DNA of 58,780 nucleotides, taken from DASPFV01 sp035620975 (lineage in GTDB: Bacteria > Acidobacteriota > Vicinamibacteria > Vicinamibacterales > 2-12-FULL-66-21). How positions within the stretch are numbered: position 1 is the stretch's first letter; each line of letters starts with the position of its first letter. Location of the stretch: the NCBI GenBank assembly GCA_035620975.1, contig DASPFV010000084.1:1-58780 (forward strand), in the 5' to 3' direction. The position numbers and the translations under genes were made by a program. Positions 26,004 through 35,619 of this stretch are shown piece by piece. Under the pieces are notes generated by a model. It did no database searches. It saw only the letters and a list, made by a program, of their open reading frames with translations, and was not told where the DNA came from.

Positions 26004-27201
26004 TCGTGGCCAGCCGCGCCACGCCCTCTTCGATCCGCTCGGGCGTGGGCGCCGAGAACGACAGCCGGATCAGGTTGGCGCCGGCGCCGTTCACGAAGAA
26101 CGCCTCGCCCGCGACGTAAATGACCCCGTGCTGCAGGGCACGGGGGATCATCGCGTCGGCGTCGATTCCCTCCGGCAGCGTCGCCCAGAGGAAGAACCCG
26201 CCGCGTGGTTCCGGCCAGCTCGCGCGGCCGCCGAGCTCCCGCGCGAGCGCCGTGACCATGACGTCGCGTTTCTGCTGGTAGTGGCGCCGGAGCAGCGGGA
26301 GCTGCCGGTCGAGAACGCCGCGGCGGCAGGCCTCGTGGATGATCCGCTGGTCGAGCCCGCCCGTGCACAGATCCTCGGCCTGCTTGGCCATCTCGAGCTT
26401 TGCCGCGATCGGCGAGGGTGCATCGATCCAGGCCACGCGGTAGCCCGGTGCCAGTGTCTTCGAGAAGCTGCTCAGATAAATCACCCGCCCCTGCGCATCG
26501 TCCGCCTTCAAGGGCCGCACGTCCATTTCGGTGGCCGAGTCGTCGAAGTAGAGATCGCGATAGGGATCGTCCTCGACGATCAGGACGTCGCGCGAGGCCG
26601 CCCAGTCCAGCAGTGCCCGGCGCTTGGGCCTGCCGATCAGGAGGCCGGTCGGATTCTGGAAGTTCGGGACGACGTAGAGCAGGCGGACGGTGTGGCCGTC
26701 GCGTCGAACGCGAGCGCAGGTCTCGTCGAGGGCCGCCAGATCCAGCCCGTCGGCCTCCTGGGCGACGCCGACCATCCGGCCCTGGACGTTGCGGAACGCC
26801 GTGATCGCGCCCGTATAGGTCGGGAGCTCGACGAGGACCACATCGCCGGGATCCAGCAGGACGCGGGCGACGAGATCGAGCCCCTGCTGCGAGCCGGTGG
26901 TGATCAGGAGCCTGTCGAGCGACGTCGTGACCTGCCGCGCGTGCATGATCGCGGCGATGGCTTCGAGCAGCGGACGAAAGCCGCGCGTGGGCCCGTACTG
27001 CAGGACCGAGCCGTCGTGGCCCGCCAGCAGCTCGCGGGCGATCTCCTGGAACTCGCCCCACGCGAACGTCTCGGGCGCGGGGTACCCCGGTGCAAAGGAG
27101 ACGATGTCGCGGGCGTCCGCGAGCACGGAGCCCATCTTGCGAATGGCCGACTCCTTCATCTGATCGGCGGCACGGGAGAAGAACGCGTCGTAGTTGATCA
27201 T
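25939..27201 (-). CDS. PLP-dependent aminotransferase, class I/II (LysN/2-aminoadipate-like)
   Basis: Fold-type I aminotransferase with 420 residues. Motifs are TTGSQQGLDLVARVL, ELPTYTGAITAF, VPNFQNPTGL, the aspartate region IVEDDPYRDLYF and PLP-binding Lys248 in SSFSKTLAPGYRVAW. This set is typical of the 2-aminoadipate/valine-pyruvate/MocR-type clade without a DNA-binding domain. The substrate cannot be decided from sequence. The ATG at 27201 overlaps the stop of the upstream membrane protein by 4 bases. The longer open frame is rejected because it only adds shadow sequence. The C-terminus overlaps the convergent PQQ-like gene by 65 bases. Confidence 0.88.
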   Translation of the reverse strand: MINYDAFFSRAADQMKESAIRKMGSVLADARDIVSFAPGYPAPETFAWGEFQEIARELLAGHDGSVLQYGPTRGFRPLLEAIAAIMHARQVTTSLDRLLITTGSQQGLDLVARVLLDPGDVVLVELPTYTGAITAFRNVQGRMVGVAQEADGLDLAALDETCARVRRDGHTVRLLYVVPNFQNPTGLLIGRPKRRALLDWAASRDVLIVEDDPYRDLYFDDSATEMDVRPLKADDAQGRVIYLSSFSKTLAPGYRVAWIDAPSPIAAKLEMAKQAEDLCTGGLDQRIIHEACRRGVLDRQLPLLRRHYQQKRDVMVTALARELGGRASWPEPRGGFFLWATLPEGIDADAMIPRALQHGVIYVAGEAFFVNGAGANLIRLSFSAPTPERIEEGVARLATTIRSELEARPQAAARPSPAGR

Positions 27202-28199
27202 GCGAGACGGTGTCCTCGGTCCGCCCCCATGGGCGCGTCGTGGAGGTGGAGGCGGTACTGCGTGAGGTAGGCGCCGAGCGCGGTGAGCGCCAGGTACTGG
27301 AACACGAAGCCGCGCAGCAGCCAGGCGGCAACCTGCAGCGGCAGCGCCAGGAGCGCCGCCACCGGTACGAACGAGATCAGCCCGAGGCCGGCCGTGCCGA
27401 GGATCGAGGCGATCGTCGCGAGAATCACGAGCACGAAAACGACCCCGAAGACGCCGGCCACTTCGGGCAGGCTGCTGCGGAGAAAGCGCACCACGCGGAC
27501 GACGGCGGTGCGCACGCCCACGTCGTCGACGGCCATCACCATCTGCGTGAGCAGGTAGAAGAAGTTCACGAGCGTGATCCACACCAGCAGGACGCTCGAC
27601 GCGCCGGCGGCCGCCAGCGTCCACCCCAGGAGCACGCCGATGTTGTCGGCGGCGGCATATCCCTGAATCAGGAGGCCGAGGTAGACGGCGGCCGTCGCGC
27701 CGTAGACGACGAGCAGGCAGGCGCCCAGCTTGAGATAGCGGCTCCAGAGCCGGCGGCAGCCCTCGAGGAAGGGCTCGATGCCGGCCCGGTTCGCGCGCCG
27801 CAGCGCCTGGAGCCTGAGTGGCGGCCGTTCGATGGCGCCCGCGGCGGCTTCGGCGTCGACCAGCACCGCCACGGTGCCCGCCTTGACCGCGAAGGTGAGC
27901 GCCGATCCGCCGAGAAGGACAATCAAGAACGCGCCCAGGAAGAACGTCAACGCGGCGGGGTTCTCCCGGAGCGCAGCGAGGATTGTGCCGACGACATCAC
28001 GGATGTCGCCGGCGAGGAGCAGTTCGACGTCCGCATCGAGGAGGAGCGCGACAAGGAAGATTCCGCCGAGTACCGGCACGGCGAGCAGCACCTTGAGGGT
28101 CGAATCGGCGATGAACTGCACCGCCACGAGCGGCCAGTTCGCCCCGGCGACGAGCGCCCCGCGCTTGAGCGCGATCTTCAGTCCTGGTGCCTCCGGCAT
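27198..28199 (-). CDS. Polytopic membrane protein of unknown function
   Basis: Protein with 333 residues, rich in Ala/Leu/Val. About six hydrophobic helices lie near 38-55, 82-108, 160-182, 195-225, 252-285 and 288-318. No catalytic motif is seen. It is coupled to the aminotransferase by a 4-base overlap, which suggests linked function such as transport or membrane adaptation, but nothing in the sequence confirms this. The ATG at 28199 lies 40 bases from the divergent histidine kinase start, with TAAACT as a possible -10 at 28212-28217. Confidence 0.75.
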   Translation of the reverse strand: MPEAPGLKIALKRGALVAGANWPLVAVQFIADSTLKVLLAVPVLGGIFLVALLLDADVELLLAGDIRDVVGTILAALRENPAALTFFLGAFLIVLLGGSALTFAVKAGTVAVLVDAEAAAGAIERPPLRLQALRRANRAGIEPFLEGCRRLWSRYLKLGACLLVVYGATAAVYLGLLIQGYAAADNIGVLLGWTLAAAGASSVLLVWITLVNFFYLLTQMVMAVDDVGVRTAVVRVVRFLRSSLPEVAGVFGVVFVLVILATIASILGTAGLGLISFVPVAALLALPLQVAAWLLRGFVFQYLALTALGAYLTQYRLHLHDAPMGADRGHRLA

Positions 28200-28239
28200 G
28201 ACCTGCAGTTCAGTTTACCTTTGGTATCCTGCTTCGGGA

Positions 28240-31200
28240 GTGCCTCTTTCCCGGAGTACGCCGCGCCCGGTGAGCTGGCGGCGGCTGGTTGCGGCCGGTT
28301 TCGCCGCGGCAGCGCTGACCGGCCTGGCCGGCGGTGTGCTCGAGTACTGGTGGTTCGGCTTCACCAGCGCGGCGGCCGTGGCCCGTGTCGAGGCCGAAGT
28401 CCGGCGAGACTTCGACACGATCGCGGCGCGCCTCGCGGCCGTCGCAGCGCGCGTGTCCTCCGATCCGGAAACCGCGCAGGCGCTCGAGGCGGGCCCCGAC
28501 GCCGCCCGCACGCTGTTCGACATCGTAGGGGCGGCCGGCAACACGGGCGACAGCGAGGTCCCGGCCACCATCTACGACAGCCCCGGCAGCGTGGCGCGGG
28601 CCTGGGTCGGCCGCCCCTCCGATATCCCCCCCGATCGCATTGCGGGCGCGTCCGCATTCTTCGTGATCCCCACGCCGCTTGGCCTCCGCCTGGTGCACGT
28701 GCAGCCCATCGCTGGCGGCGGGCGGCGGGTGGGATCGATTGCCGTGGAGCACGCACTGTCGCCGGCGGCGCCGGCCGCAGCCATGATGGCGCCGGAATAC
28801 ACGTTGCCCACCCGCATCGCGCCCGTCGCGCTGCGCACGCGCGTCGAAGGGGCGGGAGACCGGCCGCGTCCCGGCAGCTTCGTTCTCCGCTCCCCCGCCG
28901 GCGATCCCATCCTGGAAGCGTCGATCTCCGAGCACGAGCTTGCGGCGGCGCGGGACCGATGGCACCGCCGCGTGGGGGCGGCAGTCGTCATCGTTGGGGG
29001 ACTGACGCTGCTGCTTCTGACGGGACCGCTGCTGGATCGACGCGCCCGGGCGCGGGCAGGCCGGAGCTTCGCCCGGGCGACGTCGATGGCGGCGGCGCTG
29101 CTGCTGCTGGGCGCCACGACGGTGTGGCTCGGCTTTGCGCTCCTGTCGGCCGGTCTGCCCCAGACCCCGCTGAACCTCGTCGTCGCCGGCGCGACCGGCG
29201 CCGCGCTCGCGGCGATCGCCGCGGGTGCCGTCGCGCGGCTGCGCTTGCGGTACTTCGGCCGACGGAGGACCCCCGCCGCTGCCCCGATGGCGTTCGGCGC
29301 CACGCAGCTCCTGGCCGGGCTCGTCGTGGCAGTCCTCCTGGCCGGGTTCGCCCTCGTCCTCGCCACGATCGTCGATCCGCTGGCCGTGAATCTGCGCCAC
29401 TTCTCGGTGTTCCCGCTGGACGACTGGGAACGGCTGACCTGGCTGGCCGCCATCCTCGCCTTCCACGTCGCGGTGCTGTGGACGGCCACGCTGGTCCTCG
29501 CCGCGGCCCCTGCGGCCTGGCGCCTCCCGCGGCGGGCCGGCCGCGGCCGCATCGTGCTGCTCACGTTGTGGCTGCTGCCCGCGGGAATTGCCGCCGCCGC
29601 CCTGGCCGCCGGCGGCTGGCCGCTCTCGGCGCCCGGGCTGCTGGCCTCGACGGCCGTGTGCGGCGTGACGGGCCTGGTCGGCCACCGCGTGGTCGCGTGG
29701 TACCGCCATGCGACCGTCGCCGCGCGCATCCTGACCCTCTTTCTGGCTTTCCTGCTTCCGGCGCTGCTGCTGGATCCGGTGATTGACTATCTGGCGGGCC
29801 GCGCGATCGAGCGCCTCGTGGAGACGCGGTTCGCACCCCGGACCCAGAGCCACCCGCAGGCGGTGCAGGACCGCCTCACCGAGGCGAGGCACGAAATCGA
29901 CGCGCTGTCGTTCCTGCCCGATCTGGTTACGGGCGCGGCAGGGCTGCCGGGCTCCGAGCCGCGGACGCAGAGCGCGTTCCTCGTCTGGAACGCCACGGCG
30001 CTGGCGCGCGAGCGGCTCACGTCGGCCGTCGAGATCTACGACGCAGAGGGGGGGCTGGTCAGCCGCTTTGCCCTCAACCTGCCCGAATACACCGGCACCA
30101 TTCGCAAGCCTCAGATGCCGGCGGGGTGCGAGTGGGACATCTTCGGCGAAGCGGGACCCCTCGGGTCGGAAGAGCGGCCGATGCTGCACGCGGGCCGGAA
30201 CATCTGTGTCTCCACCAGCAGCGGCACCCAATCGGTGGGCATGATCATCGTGCACGTGGTCCTGTTCGACTACCGGACGCTGCCGTTCATCACGTCCAAG
30301 AGCCCGTACTACGAGGTGCTTCGGCCGGCCGGAGCGTCGGGTGAAGATGTGGCGGGGCAGAACGTGGAAGTGGTCGTCTATGGGTGGAGCCTTGCCCCGG
30401 TGTACACGTCCGGCCGCTCGGCCTGGCCGATCACCGGGGCGCTGTTCGATCGCCTGTACGAGTCGCGCGAGCCGTTCTGGACCACCCTGACGCGGGATGC
30501 CGAGACCTACCGGGTGTACTTCGCGAACGATCGCGCGGGCATCTACGCCCTGGGCTACCCCGTCCCCACCCGGTTCGATCGGTTCGTGCATCTCGCGGAG
30601 CTGACGACGCTGGCCGGGGCCGCCTTCGCCCTGGTGCTGGTCGGCACGGCCGTGTTCACGCGCCTGAGCCGCGAGCACCCGCGCGTCGGGCGCGCGCTGC
30701 TGCGGGAGATCCGCGCCAGCTTCTATCGCAAGCTGTTCCTGGCCTTCGTGCTCGCCTCGATCATTCCCGTGCTCACGCTCGCGCTCGTCATCCGCACCTA
30801 CTTCGCCGATCTGCTGCGGGACGCGATCCGCGAAGAGGCAGGACGCACGGCGGCCGTGGCGCAGCGCGTCATCCAGGAATCGGATGCGCTCTGGCGGCGC
30901 GGCGCCGACGCCCCCGCGCCGATCAACGACGACGTGATGATCCTGATCAGCCAGTTCATCGATCAGGACGTGAACATCTTCGAGGGCGCTCGACTCGTGG
31001 CCACCAGCGAGCGCGACCTGTTCGCGTCCGGGCTCCTGCCGACGCGGACGCCCGACGACGTCTACCGCGCGATTGCCCTGCAGCGGCTGCCCGGGTTCGT
31101 GGATCAGGACGTGATCGGCACCTTTCCCTACATGATTGCCGCCGCACCCGTCCGCACTGGCGACCGCGACGCCATCCTCACGATCCCCCTCGCGTCGAGG

Positions 31201-32178
31201 CAGCGCGAGACCGACCGCGAGATCGAGGAGATCGATCGCGGTGTGCACCTGGCCGCGCTCCTGTTCATTCTCCTGGGCGCGGGGATCGGGCTCTCGCTCG
31301 CCGAGCGGATCGCCGACCCGGTCCGCCGGCTGACCCGGGCCACGCGCCGGATTGCGCGGGGCGACTTCGACGCGCGGATTGCCGTCAAGACGGCCGACGA
31401 GCTCAGGCGGCTCGTGGACGCCTTCAACAGCATGGCCGACGAGCTGAAGGCGCAGCGCGCGCAGCTCGAGCGCACCCACCGCCTGGAGGCCTGGGCGGAG
31501 ATGGCGCGGCAGGTGGCGCACGAGATCAAGAACCCGCTCACGCCGATTCAGCTGTCGGCGGAGCACCTGCAGCGCGTCCACGTCGACCGCGGCGAGCCAC
31601 TCGGCACCGTGCTCGACAGCTGCGTGGCCTCGATCCTCGGGCAGGTCCGGCTGCTCCGCCAGATCTCGGCGGAGTTCTCGAGCTTCGCCTCGTCTCCCAC
31701 CGCACGCCCGGCTCCGGTGGACGTGCCCGAGCTCGTCGCCGACGTCGTGGATCCCTACCGGACCGGGCTGGCGGGGCGGATCGAGATCCACATCCGGACC
31801 GCGCCCCCCCTTCCGAAGGTGCTCGTCGATCGCACGCTCGTGGCGCGCGCGCTGGTGAACATCATCGAGAACGCGCTCCACGCGATGCCCGGCCGCGGGC
31901 GTCTCGAGATCGATGCGTCGGCCGATCGCACGCACGTGACGATCACCGTGCGGGACACGGGCGTCGGAATGGATCCCGAAGCCCTCGCGCGAGTCTTCGA
32001 ACCGTATTTCTCCACCAAGACGACAGGAACGGGGCTCGGATTGCCCATCGCGCGGCGCAACATCGAGATCAGCGGCGGGAACGTGGACGTGGAGAGCGCG
32101 AGAGGCAGCGGCACTGTGGTTCGCGTTCAGCTGCCGATTGCGCCGGCGGAGAGTGACGCGCGGACGCCACACGGCTGA
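28240..32178 (+). CDS. NtrY-like membrane histidine kinase, very large (1312 aa)
   Basis: Sensor kinase. A first membrane helix (about 10-33) precedes an extracytoplasmic region (to about 245). Then come about seven helices (about 248-525), a second extracytoplasmic segment, two more helices, a CACHE-like sensor and a last helix. HAMP (ADPVRRLTRATRRIARGDF), HisKA with His1094 in VAHEIKNPLTPIQLSAEHL, and an ATPase domain with NIIENALHAM, DTGVGMD and GTGLGLPIA follow. NtrY is usually about 750 residues, so the multi-helix N-terminal half is extra. GTG 28240 is the likely start; GTG 28270 is an alternative. No response regulator is adjacent. Confidence 0.85.
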   Translation: MPLSRSTPRPVSWRRLVAAGFAAAALTGLAGGVLEYWWFGFTSAAAVARVEAEVRRDFDTIAARLAAVAARVSSDPETAQALEAGPDAARTLFDIVGAAGNTGDSEVPATIYDSPGSVARAWVGRPSDIPPDRIAGASAFFVIPTPLGLRLVHVQPIAGGGRRVGSIAVEHALSPAAPAAAMMAPEYTLPTRIAPVALRTRVEGAGDRPRPGSFVLRSPAGDPILEASISEHELAAARDRWHRRVGAAVVIVGGLTLLLLTGPLLDRRARARAGRSFARATSMAAALLLLGATTVWLGFALLSAGLPQTPLNLVVAGATGAALAAIAAGAVARLRLRYFGRRRTPAAAPMAFGATQLLAGLVVAVLLAGFALVLATIVDPLAVNLRHFSVFPLDDWERLTWLAAILAFHVAVLWTATLVLAAAPAAWRLPRRAGRGRIVLLTLWLLPAGIAAAALAAGGWPLSAPGLLASTAVCGVTGLVGHRVVAWYRHATVAARILTLFLAFLLPALLLDPVIDYLAGRAIERLVETRFAPRTQSHPQAVQDRLTEARHEIDALSFLPDLVTGAAGLPGSEPRTQSAFLVWNATALARERLTSAVEIYDAEGGLVSRFALNLPEYTGTIRKPQMPAGCEWDIFGEAGPLGSEERPMLHAGRNICVSTSSGTQSVGMIIVHVVLFDYRTLPFITSKSPYYEVLRPAGASGEDVAGQNVEVVVYGWSLAPVYTSGRSAWPITGALFDRLYESREPFWTTLTRDAETYRVYFANDRAGIYALGYPVPTRFDRFVHLAELTTLAGAAFALVLVGTAVFTRLSREHPRVGRALLREIRASFYRKLFLAFVLASIIPVLTLALVIRTYFADLLRDAIREEAGRTAAVAQRVIQESDALWRRGADAPAPINDDVMILISQFIDQDVNIFEGARLVATSERDLFASGLLPTRTPDDVYRAIALQRLPGFVDQDVIGTFPYMIAAAPVRTGDRDAILTIPLASRQRETDREIEEIDRGVHLAALLFILLGAGIGLSLAERIADPVRRLTRATRRIARGDFDARIAVKTADELRRLVDAFNSMADELKAQRAQLERTHRLEAWAEMARQVAHEIKNPLTPIQLSAEHLQRVHVDRGEPLGTVLDSCVASILGQVRLLRQISAEFSSFASSPTARPAPVDVPELVADVVDPYRTGLAGRIEIHIRTAPPLPKVLVDRTLVARALVNIIENALHAMPGRGRLEIDASADRTHVTITVRDTGVGMDPEALARVFEPYFSTKTTGTGLGLPIARRNIEISGGNVDVESARGSGTVVRVQLPIAPAESDARTPHG

Positions 32179-32244
32179 GATTTCCGCCCGCGTCGTCGCG
32201 ACCGCGCCTCGCTGCCCGGAGCTGGAGCGGGAAGCTGGCCCCTA

Positions 32245-33051
32245 TCAGCCGGAGGCCCCGCTCGCGTTCCGCGCGCTGCTCGGGGGCTGCCCCTGGTGGT
32301 GCGGCCTGCGCAGGCGCGTGTACGCGAGGCCGATGAACGCCGAGGCGATGTAGGTGTAGGACAGCACGACGAGCGCAATGCGGGGGTGCGCCGCGATGAG
32401 CGCCAGACCGACGGCAGCGAGGAACAGCCCGAGATAGGATCGGCGCCATCCGAGGTCGATCGCCTTGATGCTCCGGAAGCGCACGGTGCTCACCATCAGG
32501 AGGGCAGGCACGAGCACCATGGCGAGCGCCGGCAGGGCTGACCGGGGATCGTGCAGGCCATACGGATAGAGGTAGACCGTCGACGCGATGACGCCAGCCG
32601 CCGGGGGGCTCGGCATCCCGACGAAATAGCGCTTGTCGCTGGCCGCGGCTGTCTGGATGTTGAAGCGCGCCAGGCGGAGCGCCGCCGCCGCGACGTAGAC
32701 GAAGCCCGCTGCCCACCCGTAACGCTTGAGGGGCCACAGCCCCCAGGTGAAAGCCAGAATCGCCGGCGCGAGCCCGAACGACACGACGTCGGCCAGCGAG
32801 TCGAGCTCGACGCCGAACGCCGTGTGCGAGTCGGTCAGCCGGGCGAAGAAGCCGTCCAGCGTATCGAGAATCATGGCCGCGCCGATGAAGAGCGCGGCGG
32901 TCTCGAAGTCGCTGCGCGTCGAGTAGACCACGCAGGCGTAACCGCAGAACAGGTTCGCCACGGTCAGCAGCGACGGCAGCAGGTACACCCCCCGCTTGAA
33001 TCGCTGCGGACGATCGCCTCGCCGTCGCTTCAGGGGAAGGCTATTCAGCAC
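32245..33051 (-). CDS. pssA: CDP-diacylglycerol-serine O-phosphatidyltransferase
   Basis: Makes phosphatidylserine from CDP-diacylglycerol and serine; 268 residues. The CDP-alcohol phosphatidyltransferase motif is complete: Asp66, Gly67, Ala70, Arg71, Gly80, Asp84 and Asp88. About six to seven membrane helices follow. The start overlaps the end of psd by 11 bases, so substrate-making and decarboxylating enzymes are co-expressed and together make phosphatidylethanolamine. Confidence 0.93.
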   Translation of the reverse strand: MLNSLPLKRRRGDRPQRFKRGVYLLPSLLTVANLFCGYACVVYSTRSDFETAALFIGAAMILDTLDGFFARLTDSHTAFGVELDSLADVVSFGLAPAILAFTWGLWPLKRYGWAAGFVYVAAAALRLARFNIQTAAASDKRYFVGMPSPPAAGVIASTVYLYPYGLHDPRSALPALAMVLVPALLMVSTVRFRSIKAIDLGWRRSYLGLFLAAVGLALIAAHPRIALVVLSYTYIASAFIGLAYTRLRRPHHQGQPPSSARNASGASG

Positions 33052-33679
33052 GGGATCGTTCCAGAGTGGCGATGACCGTCTCGCCCGCCGTGACGCGCTG
33101 ACCGGCCGTGACGCGCAGCTCGGCGTCCGGCGGCACGAACACGTCCATGCGGGAACCGAATTTCATGAGGCCTATCCGTTCTCCCCGCGCCACGTCGTCC
33201 CCCTCCCGCACGCGGCAGACGATCCGCCGCGCGAGGATGCCGACGACCTGGCGCACCACGATCGTACGGCCGTCGCTTTCCAGCCAGATCTCGTTCAGCT
33301 CGTTGTCGTTCGAGCCGGCATCGTAGGCGGGCAGGAAGCGTCCGGGCCGGTATTCGATCCGCCTCACCCGCCCCTCGACTGGCGACCGGTTGATGTGCAC
33401 GTCGAGCGGCGAGAGAAAGACGGTGACCTGGTTCCATCGCCCCGGGGGCGCCCACCGTGCGTCCGCGGGTCCCGAAATCATGACACGACCGTCGGCCGGC
33501 GAGACGACCAGGTCCGGTCCCTCGGGGACCCGGCGATCCGGGTCGCGGAAGAAGAATGCGAAGAACCCGGCGGCCGCCGCGAAGCCGGCCGCCCAGCCCG
33601 GCCGACGGGCCAGGGCCAGTCCAGCCGCCGGTACCAGCGCCCCGGCGATGAATGGGACACCGGCCTTGTCGATCCTCAT
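33041..33679 (-). CDS. psd: Phosphatidylserine decarboxylase proenzyme, short form
   Basis: Protein with 212 residues. Two hydrophobic segments near the N-terminus (about 8-45) are followed by SPADGRVM, FLSPLDVHINRSP and the self-cleavage site MKFGSRMD, where Ser176 becomes the pyruvoyl group. The short form is typical of many non-enteric bacteria. It sits directly before pssA. Confidence 0.93.
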   Translation of the reverse strand: MRIDKAGVPFIAGALVPAAGLALARRPGWAAGFAAAAGFFAFFFRDPDRRVPEGPDLVVSPADGRVMISGPADARWAPPGRWNQVTVFLSPLDVHINRSPVEGRVRRIEYRPGRFLPAYDAGSNDNELNEIWLESDGRTIVVRQVVGILARRIVCRVREGDDVARGERIGLMKFGSRMDVFVPPDAELRVTAGQRVTAGETVIATLERSRAE

Positions 33680-33833
33680 GGATGTATCGGAAACGGGAAT
33701 GGCAAAGCGGTCAAGGGGAATCGGCGGGGGAGCGCAGGCTCGGCAAACGCTGCAGGGCCAGGAATCGGCGCAGATCGCACCGATCGCTGGCCCTGGAGGC
33801 CTGCAGTCGCGAACGGGGGCGTGGCGCTGGGGA

Positions 33834-34085
33834 TCAGCGCTGCGCCGCGTGCGCGGGACCGCGGCTCACGACATGGCGCCGGAGGATCGACTCCATCTGA
33901 TCCTTCAGCTGCAGCTTGCGCTTCTTGAGCGTCGTGGCTTCGAACTGTTCTGGTTCTGAGAGGTAATGGCGGGCAGCGAGGCTATGTATCTTTTCGTCGA
34001 GGGCGTGATGCTGGCTGGCCAGTTGGCGGAACTCCTCGTCGGTCTGCAACAGTTGGCGCTTCAGCTCTTCGAAGTCTGTTGGCAT
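33834..34085 (-). CDS. YdcH/DUF465-family small coiled-coil protein
   Basis: Protein with 83 residues: MPTDFEELKRQLLQ, then EEFRQLASQHHALDEKIHSL and a second helix with LKKRKLQLKDQME, the alternating helical hairpin of DUF465. Function is unknown. The frame extends 14 codons further, but AAGGAGG lies just upstream of the ATG at 34085 and sets the start. It lies between rimI and psd with gaps of 79 and 154 bases. Confidence 0.85.
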   Translation of the reverse strand: MPTDFEELKRQLLQTDEEFRQLASQHHALDEKIHSLAARHYLSEPEQFEATTLKKRKLQLKDQMESILRRHVVSRGPAHAAQR

Positions 34086-34164
34086 ATCCGCCTCCTTTGA
34101 GAGGGTCAGACGCTTACCGGCTGGCATTCATATGCGTTGACGGTACCACAAGAGACACCGGCCT

Positions 34165-34677
34165 TCAAGGATTCGGATCAGGTTCCAGCTTTCCGGACCG
34201 ACGCCGGTCCAGTGTGCACCACAGGACCAGGCCGTCCTCCTCGGGCTGCGAATAGTAGTTCTTCCGCACGGCGACTTCCCTGAAGCCCAGGCGCTCGTAC
34301 AGCCGACGCGCGGCCTCGTTTGAACGCCGGACCTCGAGCGTGGTTCGGCTGGCCCCCTCGGCCGCGGCCTCGGCCATGATGTGCCGCATCAGCCTGGTGG
34401 CGAGGCCGCGCCGGCGGTAGACCGATGCCACAGCAACGGTGTTGATGTGCAGCTCGTCGAGCACCAGCCAGCAGGTGCAGAACGCGGCCACCGGGTCACC
34501 GGGCAGCCGGGCCACGTACACCCGTGCCACGGCTGAGTCCCGGAGCTCGCGCTCGAGCATGTCTCTGGTCCACGGGTTCGTGAACGTGGCCGCTTCCAGC
34601 TCGGCCACCGCGTCCAGGTCCGCCTCCCCGCTCGTCCGCTCGATGACGAGCGCGCCGTCCTTGTCGCTCGCGATCAC
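34165..34677 (-). CDS. rimI: Ribosomal protein S18 alanine N-acetyltransferase-like GNAT
   Basis: GNAT-fold acetyltransferase with 170 residues. The acetyl-CoA loop is VYRRRGLATRLMRHIM, followed by TLEVRRSNEAARRLYERLGF. RimI acetylates the N-terminus of S18. Its 4-base overlap with tsaB, a classical partner, supports this rather than another GNAT function. Confidence 0.88.
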   Translation of the reverse strand: MIASDKDGALVIERTSGEADLDAVAELEAATFTNPWTRDMLERELRDSAVARVYVARLPGDPVAAFCTCWLVLDELHINTVAVASVYRRRGLATRLMRHIMAEAAAEGASRTTLEVRRSNEAARRLYERLGFREVAVRKNYYSQPEEDGLVLWCTLDRRRSGKLEPDPNP

Positions 34678-35369
34678 CGTGCTCCCGTGCGCCGATCCCG
34701 GGCGAGCTCGGCATCGGGCCGCCGGATGTAGACCGGCACGATGGCGTGCGGCAGCACGGCCCGGGCAGGTGCGGCCGCGGCGAGGAGCCCAATCACGCCC
34801 GCCAGCGGGGGGGCGGGATCGATGATCGTGGCTGCCGGCACCGCCGGCAGGAGTCGCGAGGCGTGGCGGACCGCCCCGTCACCGATGAACCGGACCGGCC
34901 CGGCTCCGAGACGGTCCCGCCAGCGCTCGATCGTGTCCTCAGGGGAGAGGGCCGTCCCGTCTACCAGCATGTGCAGTCCGCGGGCGTCTTCGTCGTACAA
35001 CGCGGCGAAGACCTCACCCCGCTGGGCGTCCATCCAGACGCCTACCGGGCCTTCCCCGCTGCCGGCGGCGTGGGCGAGCGCTTCGAGCGTGGGAATCGGA
35101 ACGACGCGGCGGTCGAGCGCCATGGCGAGCCCCTGCATCGCGGCAATACCGACGCGCAGGCCCGTGAACGAACCCGGGCCTGCTGCCAGCGCGAGCAGAT
35201 CCACCTGCTGAGGAGTCGCCCCTCCTCGGCCCAGGACCTGCATCAGGTCCCCCGGCAGACGCTGGCCGTGGGTCAGGGCCGGATCGCCGCTGTGCTGCAC
35301 TCGGACGACGCCGTCCACGATCAGCGCCGCACTGCCAGCGCGGCTCGTCGTGTCGAGCGAGAGTACCAT
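34674..35369 (-). CDS. tsaB: tRNA threonylcarbamoyladenosine biosynthesis protein TsaB
   Basis: Non-catalytic scaffold of the t6A complex with TsaD and TsaE; 231 residues. The ASKHA-fold start MVLSLDTTSRAGSAAL and the motif AAGPGSFTGLRVGIA are diagnostic. The frame runs 35 codons further upstream without family sequence, so the ATG at 35369 is chosen, with AAGG just before it. It overlaps rimI and is divergent from mutS. Confidence 0.92.
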   Translation of the reverse strand: MVLSLDTTSRAGSAALIVDGVVRVQHSGDPALTHGQRLPGDLMQVLGRGGATPQQVDLLALAAGPGSFTGLRVGIAAMQGLAMALDRRVVPIPTLEALAHAAGSGEGPVGVWMDAQRGEVFAALYDEDARGLHMLVDGTALSPEDTIERWRDRLGAGPVRFIGDGAVRHASRLLPAVPAATIIDPAPPLAGVIGLLAAAAPARAVLPHAIVPVYIRRPDAELARDRRTGAR

Positions 35370-35447
35370 CACCTTGCTCTCTCCTCGGGGCTTCCTCTGC
35401 GAACGCGATGCCCACACGCACTGGCGCCGCAAGGTCAACAGGGTGAA

Positions 35448-35456
35448 TGTTATACT
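35448..35456 (+). promoter_or_regulatory. Extended -10 promoter upstream of mutS
   Basis: TGT followed by TATACT (35448-35456) is a strong extended -10. It predicts a start near 35463 and a leader of about 155 bases before mutS. It lies in the 250-base divergent region with tsaB. The -35 box is poor, as expected with an extended -10. Confidence 0.45.
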
Positions 35457-35619
35457 CGCGGGATTCCAGCTCACAGCGCTCGCCGCTCGGGTGTCAGTCG
35501 GCCTCGTTCTGCCGAGCTGCCCGACACCCTGGAAGCCCGGAGCTGTGTGAACGAACCCCGGAGCTCTCAGTCACACGGCTCGACAGCTCGAGCAGGCAGG
35601 CCGGGCGCCGAGAGCTGAC

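Noticed and set aside
28210..32172. A 1320-codon open frame on the minus strand opposite the histidine kinase
   Set aside because: It is Arg/Pro/His/Gln-rich without any domain, while the plus strand has full HAMP-HisKA-HATPase motifs. High GC makes such shadow frames long.
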